A DNA stretch of 64,000 nt from Thalassia testudinum (Eukaryota; Streptophyta; Magnoliopsida; Alismatales; Hydrocharitaceae), in contig JAZHRO010000002.1 of assembly GCA_037157565.1 (NCBI GenBank), positions 73,396,001 to 73,460,000 on the forward strand, in the 5' to 3' direction. Shown piece by piece: positions 1-11,567 of the stretch. The notes below the pieces were generated by a model, which was not told the DNA's origin, did not search any database, and worked only from the letters and a program-made list of their open reading frames with translations. The position numbers and the translations under genes were made by a program. Position 1 is the stretch's first letter; each line of letters begins with the position of its first letter.

Positions 1-57
1 CAGTCGAGTCGGTTCGATTCTCGTGTCTCGTAGGGATTTGGGAATCGGGTCGTTACA
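1..57 (+). repeat. 3' end of a family G LTR, cut by window edge
   Basis: The first 57 bases match the last bases of the family G LTRs at 14,611 and 15,617: a CGAGTCGG..TTCTCGT..CTCGTAGGGA stretch ending GGGTCGTTACA. The LTR lies on the plus strand and the rest is outside the window. The following bases (GGAAC) would be the target duplication, but the partner copy cannot be seen. Confidence 0.8.
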
Positions 58-1440
58 GGAACCCAACACATCTACTGCCTCACCGTGCCATCCAGACACC
101 TCTGGCCACGCCCATCACGACCTCCTTCACCAGCGTGCCTCGCACCCATCCACTCCACACGCTCACGCACTCGCACAGCAACTGCATCACCGTGCAACCA
201 CCAACATCACCACCACAGCAACCATCTTCCCCTCCAATTAAGATGTCCAGGAAGTTTTTCGGACATCTGAAGCCTAGCCTCATCTCATCTTCTTCTTCTT
301 CTTCTTCGTTCTTCTTCTGTAGCCTCGTCAATCCCTCGACACATCTCCGCCTGCGCGCTTCAGAGCACACCACACCCGCAGCACACGTGCCTTTGCACCT
401 TCCTCGCTTCCAACCGCATGCCGACCTACTCTCCAACAGCCGTTGAAACAACCATCGCCATCCTCCTTGTGCGGCACTAGCAGCTGGCCTCGCCCATCGC
501 CCTCTCCCACCCATGTGACAGCGCACGACCACACACGGCTGAACACATGTGCATACCGCAGTAGGAGCTGTTCACCACGTCACTATTCATCTTCTTCCTT
601 AGAAGAACCCATCTCCACCACCACCTAACAGCCACCTCAAGTCACCGAACAGGATGCCAAACTCACTGCTAACATTGCCATACTCCTCGCCACATTCCAC
701 CACATCTTCCCCCACATCCAGGACCGCTGGTTTCTCCCACATGTCCACCGGCAGAACTCCACATCGCCGGTGTTGCATCTCCGTCTGGCCGGCCCCGGGC
801 ACCTCTCAACTTGCTGCCACCACCGCCGCGAAGCCCTCGCTCCACTTGACCTCCGGCAAGCTCCTCCCCTCCGGCCATCCCTTGCTCTGTGCGCACGCCT
901 AAGGGAAAGTTTCTCCCTTATTTTGCTATAGGAACCATTCCATTAGTTTTTACATTGCTTGCCATTGCCACTTCATTCCTATATCATTAAATCAATTAAA
1001 TATTATGTGACTTTGATTAGAATGCCCCTCCTCTTTCGTAAAATAACTATTGCAATATTATCTTACATGATTCCCTTCATTTAAAAGGTTTCCTTTGTTT
1101 TATTCAAGGGAAGTCATTCCCCAGAAGCAACATTTATATTTACGTTGATTGTTTTTGTCAATCTTTATTTTGGGATTTCATTTTTAGGCATAGGAATTTC
1201 ATGATCACCATGTTATTAAACATAAATATAACTTTAAGTGATTTCCTTAAAAAGAGATTTGAGCTTGATTATGATTCTATTGCTTGGGAGAATATATTTG
1301 AGAATTTCCTCTTGACATCTTGCGTGAGTTTGTGAAAGACATTGCCTCCCTGTGGATATGACCCGCTCCTTCGTGAGTGGTTAATTTTAATTATTTTGAT
1401 TAGTCGATTTTCCACCACTTAGAAATACAACGACAAATCA
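58..1440 (+). repeat. Decayed LTR-like sequence, no gene
   Basis: The first 840 bases are C-rich and low in complexity. They give Ser/His/Pro-rich open frames on both strands that look like no protein. Then AT-rich sequence follows, ending in CTCCCTGTGGATATGACCC at 1,346-1,364. That resembles the conserved motif found near the 3' end of many plant Gypsy LTRs, and the L and X LTRs in this window have a related CTCCCTGTG/AGTTCGAC motif. I read this as the 3' part of an old Gypsy LTR ending near ACAAATCA (1,440). A small hairpin lies at about 901-919. No primer site follows, so it is probably a solo or truncated LTR. Confidence 0.4.
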
Positions 1441-1734
1441 TCTTAATCATCATTTTCGAAAGCGAAAATCGACTCGTCACTTACTGCCTTAAGATCGGTC
1501 ATTTGCTTCTGTCGTGCTCCTTCTTTTCTCTTTCAGGTCATTCTGGTGAGGCTTCTCTCGACTATCTTGAGGCAGAGCTCTGCCATGCTGCTAACATTCT
1601 TCCCTCCACCTCCAAGCCCCCACCGAGTCAAGGCTCTTCTCCTTCCCCGCCAGTGGTTCAGCGAGAAACGCTACTCCGGCCTGTCCTTCTCCCTCAACTA
1701 CTTTGGGGGACCCTAGTTCTATGGTTACCTCCAT

Positions 1735-2618
1735 GTGGCTCAAGAAGAAAAAGAGGAAAAAAGGAAACTCCACCTCACAGCTAAACATCCTAAGTCCCCT
1801 CTCTCATTAGAGGACCTGAAGGTTGTGGATGGTCAGGAGATCCCCGAGTTTGCGGCTGCCAAAGCCACGCAGGTATATCATTCCTCTCCTCTTCCTTCCA
1901 ATAGCGTCAGTATTGTGCTCAATGTGGATCTTGCTTCCTTGCTCAAATCGCTAGTTGTCGATGGGCCCCTTGATGTGCCTTCACTGGATTCATGATTTTC
2001 TCATGCTTTTTCCAATCCACTTGCCAATCGTGTTTGCGTGGATTTGATTTCCTATCCTTATGGTTATCAACTGCGGACTGCTAATGTGGTGGATACTTGT
2101 ATTTCCATATCCCTTTCCAAGTTCTCTACTGATTTTCCCTCAATTTGCCTATATGGATTGTGCCCTCGGTTCCCCTCTTTTGCTTCTATTGTTCCCAAGC
2201 CATTTGTCATTGAGCCTGATGCTGCAGGATCTTGCTTGCCATCCTCCTCTTATTCCTTCCTGCAATCGGCCTTCTTCTCGAATGAAGCCAGTATTTCCTC
2301 CTGAGTAATTTACCTTCCCCTCCCCTCCCCCCCCCCCCTTTGGATCCTGATCCCGAGCTTCCCAAGATCATGGAAATCCCTAATTTGGAAGGGCACTCTC
2401 TTGCGAGCAATGATGCAAGCTTCATTGAAATTTCGGACATCGACTCTCAAGGTTCCGTTGATTACCTTGCCCTTGCATCCCGCCCCACTCACCTTGTTGC
2501 ATACGAGGCACACTCTCCATTGCGTATCAGAGGAGCCTGTGGTGGTGACAGTGTGAGTGTTGTTGGTAGGATGACTACAAGCCATTGTAAATTGCTTTCT
2601 CGATCTAGTTCCAAATGA
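1735..2618 (+). pseudogene. LINE ORF1, C-terminal part (broken)
   Basis: ORF1 of plant LINEs encodes an RNA-binding protein that packages the transcript. Here only a Ser/Pro-rich tail can be followed: open to 1,995, again from 2,038 to 2,304 in the same frame, then in another frame from 2,340 to the stop at 2,616-2,618. No zinc knuckle or DUF4283 motif is visible. A run of C residues at about 2,323-2,338 lies at the frame change and is a likely slippage site. The final TGA overlaps the ATG of ORF2 as ATGA. Assignment rests mainly on position directly before ORF2. Confidence 0.55.
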
Positions 2619-3236
2619 AGGGTCTCTTCTGGAATTGTAGGGGTGTCATGAATCTCCCTACCATCAACTGCCTTAAATCTTTGATCCATGATTTTTCTTT
2701 GGAATTGTTGTTCCTCTTTGAGCCCTTTGCTAATTGATCTCTTGCCACTATTTTTAAAGACTAAATTAGGTTCAACAACATCCTATTGGACCCCCTCTCT
2801 CCCAATATCTGTTGTCTTTGGTAGAATTCTATTGACCTCACTCTTTTACATGCCATACCTCAAGCCATCTCTGTCAGCTGTAGAATCCATTCCTCCATGA
2901 TTTGTCTTACTGGTGTTTACGCCTCTTGTTCGGTGGATTCCCGCAAAGACCTTTGGAACCACCTGTCTCTCATCCATTCCTCGCTCCTTGCCCCCTGGCT
3001 GATAGGTGGGGGCTTCAACTGTATCCTTAGGGCTACTGAGAAAAGCACGAGTAATCCATTCCATGAGTCCCAAGGTGCTGATTTTCGCTCCTGGAAGGAC
3101 TCTCTTGGCCTTCTTGAAGTCCCTACTAGTCGCAATCAATTCTCTTGGTGCAATTGTAGGAAGGGTAACGCTAGGATTTACCAAGAACTGGACCGCATTC
3201 TTGTTTCTTCCTCTTGCCTTTCCCTCCTGCAGGAAG
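2615..3236 (+). pseudogene. LINE ORF2, endonuclease (EEP) domain, N-terminal part
   Basis: The ATG at 2,615 opens a typical plant LINE ORF2 beginning MKGLFWNCRGV, the WNCRG block of the EEP endonuclease that nicks target DNA. Later blocks read ITGVYAS-like (CLTGVYASC), then WLIGGGFNCIL, FSWCNCR and RIYQELDRILVS, in the order expected of the family. The catalytic Asp of the usual GGDFN block is Gly here (GGGFN). Frame stops lie within the first third (at about 2,735-2,830). The domain breaks at 3,236; its last block, LDHAPI (usually SDHAPI), is found in frame 30 kb away at 33,512. Confidence 0.85.
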
Positions 3237-3256
3237 TGATGAGTTGCGACTCATCA
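3237..3256. repeat. Terminal hairpin of LTR X1
   Basis: TGATGAGT-TGCG-ACTCATCA: perfect 8-bp arms with a 4-nt loop at the very start of the LTR. Equivalent hairpins start the other L and X family LTRs in this window with different but still complementary arms. Confidence 0.8.
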
Positions 3257-3989
3257 TAGCTAAATCGCCTAAGTTAAGCTAGAAACTAGGTTAAACAATA
3301 TCAAATTAACACATAAAAAGGGTTAAGTATGGGAATTAGAGAAAAGGACCTAAAACATCAATTCTGTGTTAAAAATGCATAATTAGGTCATTAAATGAGA
3401 TATTCTATTAATATATGTGAAATGGTGATCCAATTGTAAATTGAACAAATAAATGAGCTCAAAAGTTCAAACCAAAAGTATAATTAACTTCTTAAATGCT
3501 CAATTAAACTTATATAAAAACTTGGATGCATTTGGACATCATTAAGGCCTTAAAATTAAAGATTTACATTTAGGTCCTTGGTGCATTACATTTCATTCAT
3601 TAGAAAACCTCCTAGGACCTATTTGTAGATCGCAAGGACCTTTTTGTAAGCCCTAAAGGACTGTCTTGTTATGCTTTTTAACCACTTATGGGCCTGCTTA
3701 CAATGTTTCTACCCCTTCGCAGAGGGGTGAGCCATGCAAATTCACCAATAGATCCAATCGCCTGCAGCTCTCGTGCGAACACTGTTCATGCAAAGAACTC
3801 GCGTGATCCTGGCCGACGATCACTTGTCTCTCTTGGTCTGTGGTTCGATTTGAATCGAACCTTCATGCGATTCGGCACGTGTGGTCACCTATTCACCCAG
3901 ATCCCATCTAACAGTAGCTTTTTTATTTTAGCTTGCGCACGCTCCTCTCTTCATATCCTCGCTGCCCATGCCCTTTACGTTTAATCTCA

Positions 3990-4060
3990 CTATTGCGATA
4001 AGTGTTTTCACTCTCTCTGCTACTTAAGGAGCTCATCAGCTGCGCGTGCAAAGGATCTCT
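3990..4060 (+). promoter_or_regulatory. Possible core promoter of LTR X1
   Basis: A TGCTACTTAAGGAG box lies in CT-rich surroundings. LTR X2 has CAGCTACTTAAGCTC at the matching place (39,879), and LTR X3 has ACTATAAATACC (41,001). The position inside the LTR fits a TATA-like box at the U3/R border. Weak evidence: composition and correspondence only. Confidence 0.35.
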
Positions 4061-5478
4061 CCCTCCTACACCTCTCAGCGATCGTTCTTCCTCTCCAGCT
4101 ACTCTCCCCACCTCTCCCCATTTTCACGGCCACCGGCTGTGAAATCCACCTTCTCTCTGACTCTCCTCGCCGTTAAGGACTTCGTAGCACCTGAGGGTGA
4201 CCCTGAACTCCACTAGAGGGTTTTCACTCCGCTGGAGCATCTCCACCCTCCTTTCTTCCTCTCCATCCACCGAGTGGAGATCTAAAGGTCCTATTCTTCC
4301 TGTTAGATTAGGTTTACTGCTTTCTAGATTAGCTGTAGTGTAGTTAGATAGATTAGCAATAGAATTTAGCAGTAGATTAGAATTGATCTGTGATGCATGA
4401 TTGTAGTTTAGCCTAGGAGTAGTTGTAGCATAGAGATCCCCCAATTTCGCCTCTTCTGATCACTTCAGATCAGAGGGGACGAATTCACCTACACACTGAT
4501 CATTGTTTCTCTCCCTCTACATGTTCTCATTTCGCTTCTGATTTCCTCACAATTTAATCCGCAATCCACCCATCCATTTGGAGTCAAAACCCCATCCCAT
4601 TGCTTTTAAGCTTTGAGATGGGGATTTGCGCTCAAATACACCTAGGGGTCTCCCACTCACTTCAGTTTGTTCATAAACACCCCTGATTTAATATGAAATG
4701 AAATTGGTTGGCTTGATCGAATTTTGATTTGGATTTTGAAGCAAGGTTGCGAGATTTTGAATTATTTGGGGTTTTCAAGGACTTGTGATCAAGTGAATCA
4801 ATTTGTTCTTAGGTGATTTAGATCATGGTTGTGAATCTGAGACTGTTAAATTCTTCTCAGATGAGCCATGATCAGATTTGTTCTTAATGAGAATTTGATG
4901 ATTTTGAATGCATGGTAGAGCCAAGGAGAATCAACCTTGTTGATTGGAGTCTCTATCAAGGATTTTTATATATGGATCTGTTTCTAAGAATCTGATTTTC
5001 ACCTAAGGGATTTTCAGTATCCCTTAAGGTTTTTAACACATTGGGATTCAAATTGAATTTAATGGACTAATTTCAACACCTCCTACATGTTGTCTATAGC
5101 ATTAGGAAGGTGTTAAATCAGTAGATTTAGCTCTGATTTGGAAAGAAAAATGTTGACGAGGGTCTTTGATTTAAAGTTGCATTTCTGAGAATGGTTTTTA
5201 TGTGATTTTTAGCCCTTGTCAAAATGTGTTTTAGAGATTTCTATGTTTTTTGAATCCCAGCAAACATATCAAATTGCTGCATGATGCTGTTACATTTCAT
5301 TGTAGATTCATCTTTTATCTATTGATCAAGTTATTTTGTATCTCTAATCAGGCTTTCTCAAGTCTAATTTGAGATGTAAATGACTGAATCAGGAGATAAG
5401 AGCTGATCTGTGAGTTCCAAACTTGCTGCAGATCTATTTTCTCTTATTTTGAATACTGCAGCAAGGTTCTATGAACAT

Positions 5479-5514
5479 TTTAAGACGTCTGGGCTTTGCC
5501 TAGATCGTCTGAAT
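5479..5514. repeat. AGACGTCT pair in LTR X1
   Basis: AGACGTCT followed by a 12-nt spacer and the decayed unit GATCGTCT, keeping the 20-nt start-to-start spacing seen in family G, Y and L LTRs. Confidence 0.6.
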
Positions 5515-6239
5515 TACTCTGCAGTTGTTGTTTGCTGTTTGCTGCAGATGGTAGCTACTGCTGTAGATGATTCTTCTTATTGCAGCTAATGTTGGTCTAA
5601 AGATTGTTGGGTAGTAGGCTTAGATTTAAGTTCTGTAATTGGGTGATATGTATTATAAGGTGTATTGTATTTGTACAAGCTTTCATGTATTGTAATTGAC
5701 CTTCAACCTCATTTAGAATGCTTGTGATCTGAATTAAGCATTTTCTATAAACTAAAAAGTTTGCCTAACTGTCCATATTCAAACATGTAATGAAATTGAG
5801 TGAAACATCATGTTTAATCATTTAAGCATCTTATATGTGGTTTGCTGAATGTGTTTGACTGTACACTCTTCTTATTCAGCCTTTAGAGTCCCATTCTAGG
5901 CCTTAGGTTCACTTAGAATACTCTTTAAAGGCCTAAAATGTGTTAACTTTGTAAATAAATAAAAAAATTATAAAAAATCTAAAAAAATAAAATAAACTTG
6001 TCTTCGTGAAGATCATGTATACTTTTAAGTTCATACCAAGTTTCATGTTATTCTGAACCCCCGACTTGGTAGAACATACCAACCGATGATTCAGTATACC
6101 ATAGAACTTAATAAAAGAAATTAACTATAAAAACACCAAAAGGATTTCTATTTTTTTCATCTATCTCTTTCTCTCTCGCCTCCTACCTCCACAAAATATA
6201 TGAAACCCATAAAAAAGTGAAAAATCCTAAAAATACCTA

Positions 6240-7050
6240 AAAACCCATTGTATACTATGTATATCCTTGTAAATATAAGGTATATAGTAAGCTATATTTG
6301 TAAATATTGTAAAATAAATGTATATAGGGTATAATTAACTTATGTATATATTATATAATGTAACTTAAGTATTTAAGTTAGATTCAACTGTACAAAGCTT
6401 ATATATATAACTATTTATTAATTATACTAATTTATATGTACTATAAGCTATATAAATTAATAAACTCTATAAATAAACATATTTAGTACTGATACTGTAT
6501 ATACATATTTATATGTATATTATGTACATTAGGAACCCTGTACCATAATTTAATTATATATACAGAATAAATAATTAATTTATTAAGTTATTAGTTAAGT
6601 TATTAGATTAAATTAAAATAAATTAGCAATTTAGGTTAAAACTAAACTAAATTACAATGTATAATTGTACTAATGCATTTTAAGTAAATTAAGCTAATTT
6701 AATTATATTTATAATGTATTATATTAGTTGTATCTAATTTATATATAAAATAGTCCAAAAGAAGCTATTTAATTGTAAATAAAATCAAAATAAAACCTAT
6801 TAAATACAATAAAAATCTTTATTAAATACCTTAATATGTATATTAATACTGTATAAGGTCAATTAGACCATACACTAACTAATTTATACCTAATTAAGAA
6901 ATGAAACCTAAAATACAGTATGTATAAACTGGGAACTTTGCCTAATTTATTTATATAGTAAATTTGATTAATTTTCTAAATTAATTGTACAATTATACAG
7001 TACTATGTAAATACTTTAATTCCCCATAATTTATTTTTAATTTATAATAA
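6240..7050. other. Extremely AT-rich block inside LTR X1
   Basis: About 800 bases composed mostly of A and T, rich in TATATA and TTAATTA words, with no open frame. It corresponds to 50,890-51,710 in LTR X2, so it is a conserved part of the family X LTR and not host intergenic DNA. Confidence 0.7.
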
Positions 7051-7055
7051 ATTAT

Positions 7056-7074
7056 GGCCCTCAAATCGAGGGCC
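7056..7074. repeat. Conserved GC hairpin ending the AT-rich block (X1)
   Basis: GGCCCTC-AAATC-GAGGGCC, a perfect 7-bp stem with a 5-nt loop. The identical hairpin is at 51,711-51,729 in LTR X2, although the flanking AT-rich sequence differs a good deal. Confidence 0.75.
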
Positions 7075-9008
7075 AAAAATCCAAAATCAGACTTCTACAT
7101 TGGAATTCCAGCACTAAAGGGCGCCAACTATAGCGCCACATCGTGCGTTGTAGAGCACTTGTAGCACTATTTATTGTTTTCCTTCCCCACTCCTATTACG
7201 ACCTGGTTCCCAGATCCCTACAGGACCCGAGACTGGCTCACCTTGACTAACCCCAAGACCTAGTCATCCAATGAGAAATAACCAAAGGTAGGAAATAAAC
7301 CACATTCATACATACATTATAACTAAGCAGAAGGAAAAGCGAAACGGTAAAGGAAAGTAGAGTAAATAGTCTCAAAATAGTGATACATGACATCACAACA
7401 ACACAGTGGAAAAGAAGACAGAAAGTAACAAGAACAGTAAAAATAGATGTCTATTTCTCACTACAACAGTATAAACAAAAGGCTGGAAAGAAACTACTAC
7501 GGCTAGGCCCAGCACCCTCTGCAGCTGAAAACTCGGGTTGCTCAACTCCTGGTCCTGAACAGGGTTACGAAAAGATAGAGTCAGCGAACGCTGAGTAGAT
7601 TGGTGTTTACATTAATTATATGCAAGTAAGGTAAAACAAGTAACCAAGTTTTATTCTCATTTCTATACAAGTAACCAGGTTTTATTCTCATTTCTATTTA
7701 TCTCTTTTATATATTTTTGGTTCATTTATTTCACCAAGGATCCAAGTGTTTCTTGATCTTGCTTGTTCCTCGTGGGAACGATCTTGATTGCAGTCTTTTC
7801 CATGGAGTAGAAGGTACAATGGTGCTCTCCTGGCTAGGAGAGTCCCCTGCAGTAGTCCTACACCCAGTCAACCACCCCGCGGTCACTGTCGCGACGTAGT
7901 GGTGACTATGGCACGTGTGATAAGCGCACGGGTAGCTACCTCACACTGACACGCGATCAGTCGTTTCCGCTAGCGGGTACACCTAAAGTACAGCACGGAA
8001 CAGTATAGGGCCTTGCCCTCTCAGAACAGGGGTCTCGCACCTCAAAACCAAACAGGGGTCTCGCCCCTCCACAGTCCACATACCCTCGTCCAACTACCCC
8101 AGTTTTCCCAGAGGATCTAAAAAGTCGGTGTAGGTTGGCTAGTCCTAACCCCGGGCCCGTAGGGCGGCTAGCTCCCTCCCTGCACTAATAGTACACCTCG
8201 GTACTAGGTACGCCAGGACCAAACAGGAGTCGGTGTAGAGTGACCAGTCCTACCCCAGGTCTCAACCCAAGGGGTGTCTGGCTCACCCTCTACACTAAAA
8301 GGGATAGTCGCTCTCCTTGGTACCGTGTACACAAGGGCCAACTCACTTCTCGTCTACATACCAAATTCCTTTCATATACAGGAGTTCTACTCCTAATTCC
8401 CGTAGGGTTCATGCTCATATTCATCTCATTTATCAATATCCGGATCACACTATCCAATTCTCAATTTTTCATCAGATACAGGCAACTCGTGTTTTCATGT
8501 CTAAAATAGTATCTCATCATTACACTAAAATCATTTCTAGCAATTTATTTTAACAAGCACTCAAGTAAACAGTATAGCTCAAAACAGGATCATACATTTC
8601 TACCCTAGGGTTCATACCACATCCTAGAGTTCGATCCAACTATTTCAAACAAGCACATTTTTATTTAAATATTAACAACTGAATTAAACCACTCTACCGG
8701 GTATCACGGGAGGAACGGGGGCCTACACCGTAGATCTCGCTGTCTCCACAAGCCCCGAACACGCCATCGGCTAGTAACCTGTACTAGCGACTAATTTACA
8801 TTAGACAGGTCAAAAATAGTAGGTACTCAAAGCTAACATGTAGAGAAACTCGAGTGGAAAACAGCGGTACTTCGTTTGCGGAAATCCGATTCCGTTTAGG
8901 CCCTGAATGGGCCAAAACACGATTACTGACCAAAATCAGACATCTGGGACTAGTCCCAAACATCTTAAAAGATGTTAGATCTTACCTCTCACTTTCTACG
9001 GCTGTCTC

Positions 9009-9116
9009 AGACATCCAAACTCCTCTACAACCATCTGAGGAACATTCCAGATGTCTCAACTTCCTTCTAGTCGTCTGGAAGGGCTGTCGGACGTCTAGCG
9101 ATGTGGTCAGATGTCC
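9009..9116. repeat. Six-unit phased AGACGTCT array (G1 3' LTR)
   Basis: Units start at 9,009, 9,029, 9,049, 9,069, 9,089 and 9,109, exactly 20 nt apart: AGACATCC, AACCATCT, AGATGTCT, AGTCGTCT, GGACGTCT, AGATGTCC. Several are decayed but keep register. This array matches the one at 31,353-31,460 in the sister LTR. Confidence 0.85.
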
Positions 9117-9272
9117 AAAAGTGCCTAGAAAGGTGCACCGCGCACCTTTCCAACATCCTACACCTGCGTATACAAAACGCTGACCTATTTTCAGCCAGGC
9201 ATTCCTGTGCTACAGTCTACATGGCGGAAAGTAGCGCAGGAAACACGTACCTATGCGTGATAATATGCTTTC

Positions 9273-9340
9273 AAATGTCCGACTTCTACTCTAGATGTCC
9301 TATTGCCTCTACAGACGTCTCGTCAACCCTCCAGACATCT
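9273..9340. repeat. Four-unit phased AGACGTCT array (G1 3' LTR)
   Basis: Units start at 9,273, 9,293, 9,313 and 9,333 (AAATGTCC, AGATGTCC, AGACGTCT, AGACATCT), all 20 nt apart. The sister LTR has the same array at 31,617-31,684. Confidence 0.8.
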
Positions 9341-9683
9341 GATACTCGAAGACTTCCAGTACCAAGACTCCTCTACGTAGCTCGCCCCGCTCCCGCCTCC
9401 GCCCTCAGTCAATGCAGTGACAGCTCCAATAGCTGCAGGAGCTTGAGAAGCTCCCTGCCAGAGTCCTCCTCGAGCTCCACCGAACTCCCATGGTCTCAAA
9501 CCTCCCTTCACGTTTCTCCTTCCTCTCTCTCTCTCCCTCTCGTTCTCCCTCGCTCACCCTCTCTCTCTCACTCTCCCCTCTAACCCTCGCCGCGACTGCA
9601 CAAGGAGGACGGCTGAAGGTGGTGGTGGCTGGTGGAGAGTGGTGTGGGTGAGGGGAAGAGGGCATTTAAATAGAAGGGGATTA

Positions 9684-10182
9684 CCCTCCTCATGACTGCT
9701 AGCCTCCCCCGTGCGCATGGTGACCACGACCGCCAGCTCGGTCTCCAGTGCTCAGTGCGGGGAGCATCTGCTGTGCTCTGGCCCTAGATGGGCAGTCCCT
9801 CCTGATGTGGCTTGGTTGGCCACACTGGTAGCAGAGGGGTACACAACCTCCTCCCTCAGTAGGTCCCTGCTCGTGGCTGGGAGGGGATCCGATCTAGGGC
9901 CCCTAAAGGCCACAAGTGGCCCCGCAGAATGAGACAGCTCTCCTGCGGGCGCTGTGTGCCTCCTCTCCCGACGACCCTGTGAATACTCTAGCTGGTAGGG
10001 CCTCTTTCGTCCGCCGTCAGTGTCTCAAGTGACCAAGTTGGTTTCCTCATAAGTCATGGCCGCCTCAACCACATGAGAGAGTGAGCAGCTTCAGGGGTTT
10101 GACATACCCCCGAATCGCAAGTTGGAGCCCCTCAATAAACCTCCACAGGCACTCCTCCTCAGTAGACACCGCTGTCGGGGCG
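9684..10182 (-). pseudogene. G1 gag, C-terminal part with CCHC zinc knuckle
   Basis: On the minus strand this continues the gag of G1. After the G2 insertion point the frame resumes (FAPTAVSTEEE), with short blocks typical of Gypsy gag, some stops, and at 9,792-9,833 the knuckle CYQCGQPSHIRRDC, a complete CX2CX4HX4C motif that binds RNA in the capsid protein. The sequence then joins directly to the truncated 3' LTR, so protease and polymerase are lost. Stops within the frame show the copy is not functional. Confidence 0.8.
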
Positions 10183-10201
10183 TGTTACGAACGCGGCTTC
10201 A

Positions 10202-10262
10202 AGACATTTTTTTAAGACGTCTGGGAGGTGGCCCAGACGTCTGGAACCCCTTCCAGACGTCT
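10202..10262. repeat. Phased AGACGTCT array at start of LTR G2
   Basis: Units start at 10,215, 10,235 and 10,255 (perfect AGACGTCT, 20 nt apart), preceded by a decayed AGACATTT at 10,202. The array lies upstream of the TATA-like CTTAAAAGG, so it belongs to U3. LTR G2b has the corresponding array at 11,910-11,969. Confidence 0.85.
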
Positions 10263-10400
10263 GGGATTTAAATTCTGCGGCGTACGGGGTTGCGTCTGCG
10301 TGCATGCGCGCGCAGACCTGCAACCGCCACTCGCTTTCCTCTTTTTCCCTCTCTCCTCCTACAGGGCGCAGTGCTCTCTCTCTCTCTCTCCCCGCGTGGC

Positions 10401-10409
10401 CTTAAAAGG
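10401..10409 (+). promoter_or_regulatory. TATA-like box of LTR G2
   Basis: CTTAAAAGG follows a (CT)n run and precedes a CT-rich initiator-like stretch. G2b has CTTTAAAAGG at 12,093-12,102 in the same setting. Position about 220 bp into the LTR. Confidence 0.5.
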
Positions 10410-10937
10410 CCCATGCCCTCTCCCTCACCCTCATCTCCTCCGCTTCTTCTTCTTCTTCCAGCCGGTGCGAGAGCGAGCGAGCGGCGGCAGCAACAGTCGC
10501 GGCAAGTGTGCGGGAGGAGGTGTTGCGCGAGGGAGGAGACGCTCGACCGTGAGGGCTCGAGCTTGCCGGGGCGGCTAGAGCTGGCCGGTGGGGGAGCAGC
10601 GGGCGTGGAGTGTCACGGGAGGGCTGCTGCACCTCGAGCAGCAAGCGGACAGGGCACGGCGCGGCCTTGCGTCACGGGCGGAGAGCGAGTCGAGCTCTGA
10701 TTCTGGAAGTTTTTCCAGAATCAGACCTCTGGAATTCCAACCAGACAACGGTGAAGACGTTGGAGGACTGTCCAGACGTCTGGCAAGTAAGTTATTTCGT
10801 CCTTCTTCCTTTTTCGCACGTATGGCCATGCAGCCGTCCGTCGCGCCTTCGTCTGCAACCCGTCGTACTGAGAGCGAGGAGTGGATACGTGCAGGTTCTG
10901 CTCCTGAGGGCGCGAGACTCATCATCCAACGCGAATC

Positions 10938-11045
10938 GGACGTCTGGCCGCAGTGCCAGATAACGGAGAGGAGTTCCAGACGTCCGGGTTGACCATCGGA
11001 CGTCTGGGAACTAAGCCAGACGACCCCGCAGGCTTCTGGACGTCT
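10938..11045. repeat. Six-unit phased AGACGTCT array (LTR G2)
   Basis: Units start at 10,938, 10,958, 10,978, 10,998, 11,018 and 11,038, exactly 20 nt apart. Most read A/GGACGTCT or a one- to three-base variant; the 12-nt gaps differ. A further pair sits at 11,089 and 11,109, again 20 nt apart. The array lies about 530 bp downstream of the TATA-like box and so is probably transcribed. Confidence 0.9.
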
Positions 11046-11411
11046 GAGGGATTACACAGAATGAAGGTACGCTCTGACCCACGTTTTAAGACGTCTGGAA
11101 GAGGTTTCAGACGTCTGATTTTGGGCAGTTTCGTCGTTTTCGACCCGTTTAGGGCCCGTTCGGAGTCCATTTTCCACGTTTCGAGTTGCGTTCTTTCCAG
11201 AATAAAATCCTCTACCTGTTTATAGTAATTATATACCATTCTGAGAAACTCCTTGTGTTTGATCCTTGTGTTATGACCTCGTTCCATTGCAGTCTTGGGG
11301 GTTGCGGAGGCGCGCGGGATTTCCGACCATGCCCCCAGTACTCCCGTTGTAGCTGCTAGAGTGGCTTTTAAAATTATTAGCATAATTTGTTACAATTATG
11401 GAACAATTAAT

Positions 11412-11567
11412 AGAACCTAGGGCATTGCATGAATCCTAGGAATGAGAAACCAGATTGAATGATAGATCCTAGGGTATTGCATGAATCCTAGGAATGAGAA
11501 ACTAGATTAAATGATAGATCCTAGGGCACGGCATGAATCCTAGGACTGGAAAACTAGTGATATGTAT
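11412..11567. repeat. 52-bp minisatellite, 3 units (LTR G2)
   Basis: Units begin at 11,412, 11,464 and 11,516. Each contains CCTAGGG, GCATGAATCCTAGGA and a GAAAACTAGATTGAATGAT-like tail. G2b has four such units, G1 about one. Confidence 0.85.

Larger units (their letters stand above)
1500..3236 (+). mobile_element. Plant LINE, 5' fragment
   Basis: This is the 5' piece of one LINE (non-LTR retrotransposon). It holds the C-terminal part of ORF1 and the start of ORF2 with the endonuclease/exonuclease/phosphatase (EEP) domain. The 5' edge is uncertain; the DUF4283-like N-terminus usual in plant LINE ORF1 is not seen, so the copy is probably 5'-truncated. It stops at 3,236, where a family X LTR begins, and the reading continues at 33,453. 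All reading frames carry stops, so this is a dead copy. Confidence 0.85.
7194..9683 (-). repeat. 3' LTR of G1 (lacks first ~185 bp)
   Basis: It aligns along its length with the 5' LTR at 29,527-32,215: same start (TATTACGACCTGG versus TGTTACGATCTGG, the terminal G mutated) and same order of blocks. It stops abruptly after ATTTAAATAGAAGGGGATTA at 9,683, where the 5' LTR goes on with TAGGGTTTAGGG. The missing U3 start matches the internal deletion. Confidence 0.85.

Noticed and set aside
80..900. Overlapping frames near the left edge (up to 150 codons)
   Set aside because: Low-complexity His/Ser/Thr and Gly/Glu frames on opposite strands of C-rich DNA; no domain and no consistent coding frame.
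10228..10992. Several frames of 80-136 codons in the GC-rich part of LTRs G2 and G2b
   Set aside because: CT-rich and CG-rich LTR leader giving Ser/Arg/Pro frames on both strands, not conserved as one frame between G2 and G2b.
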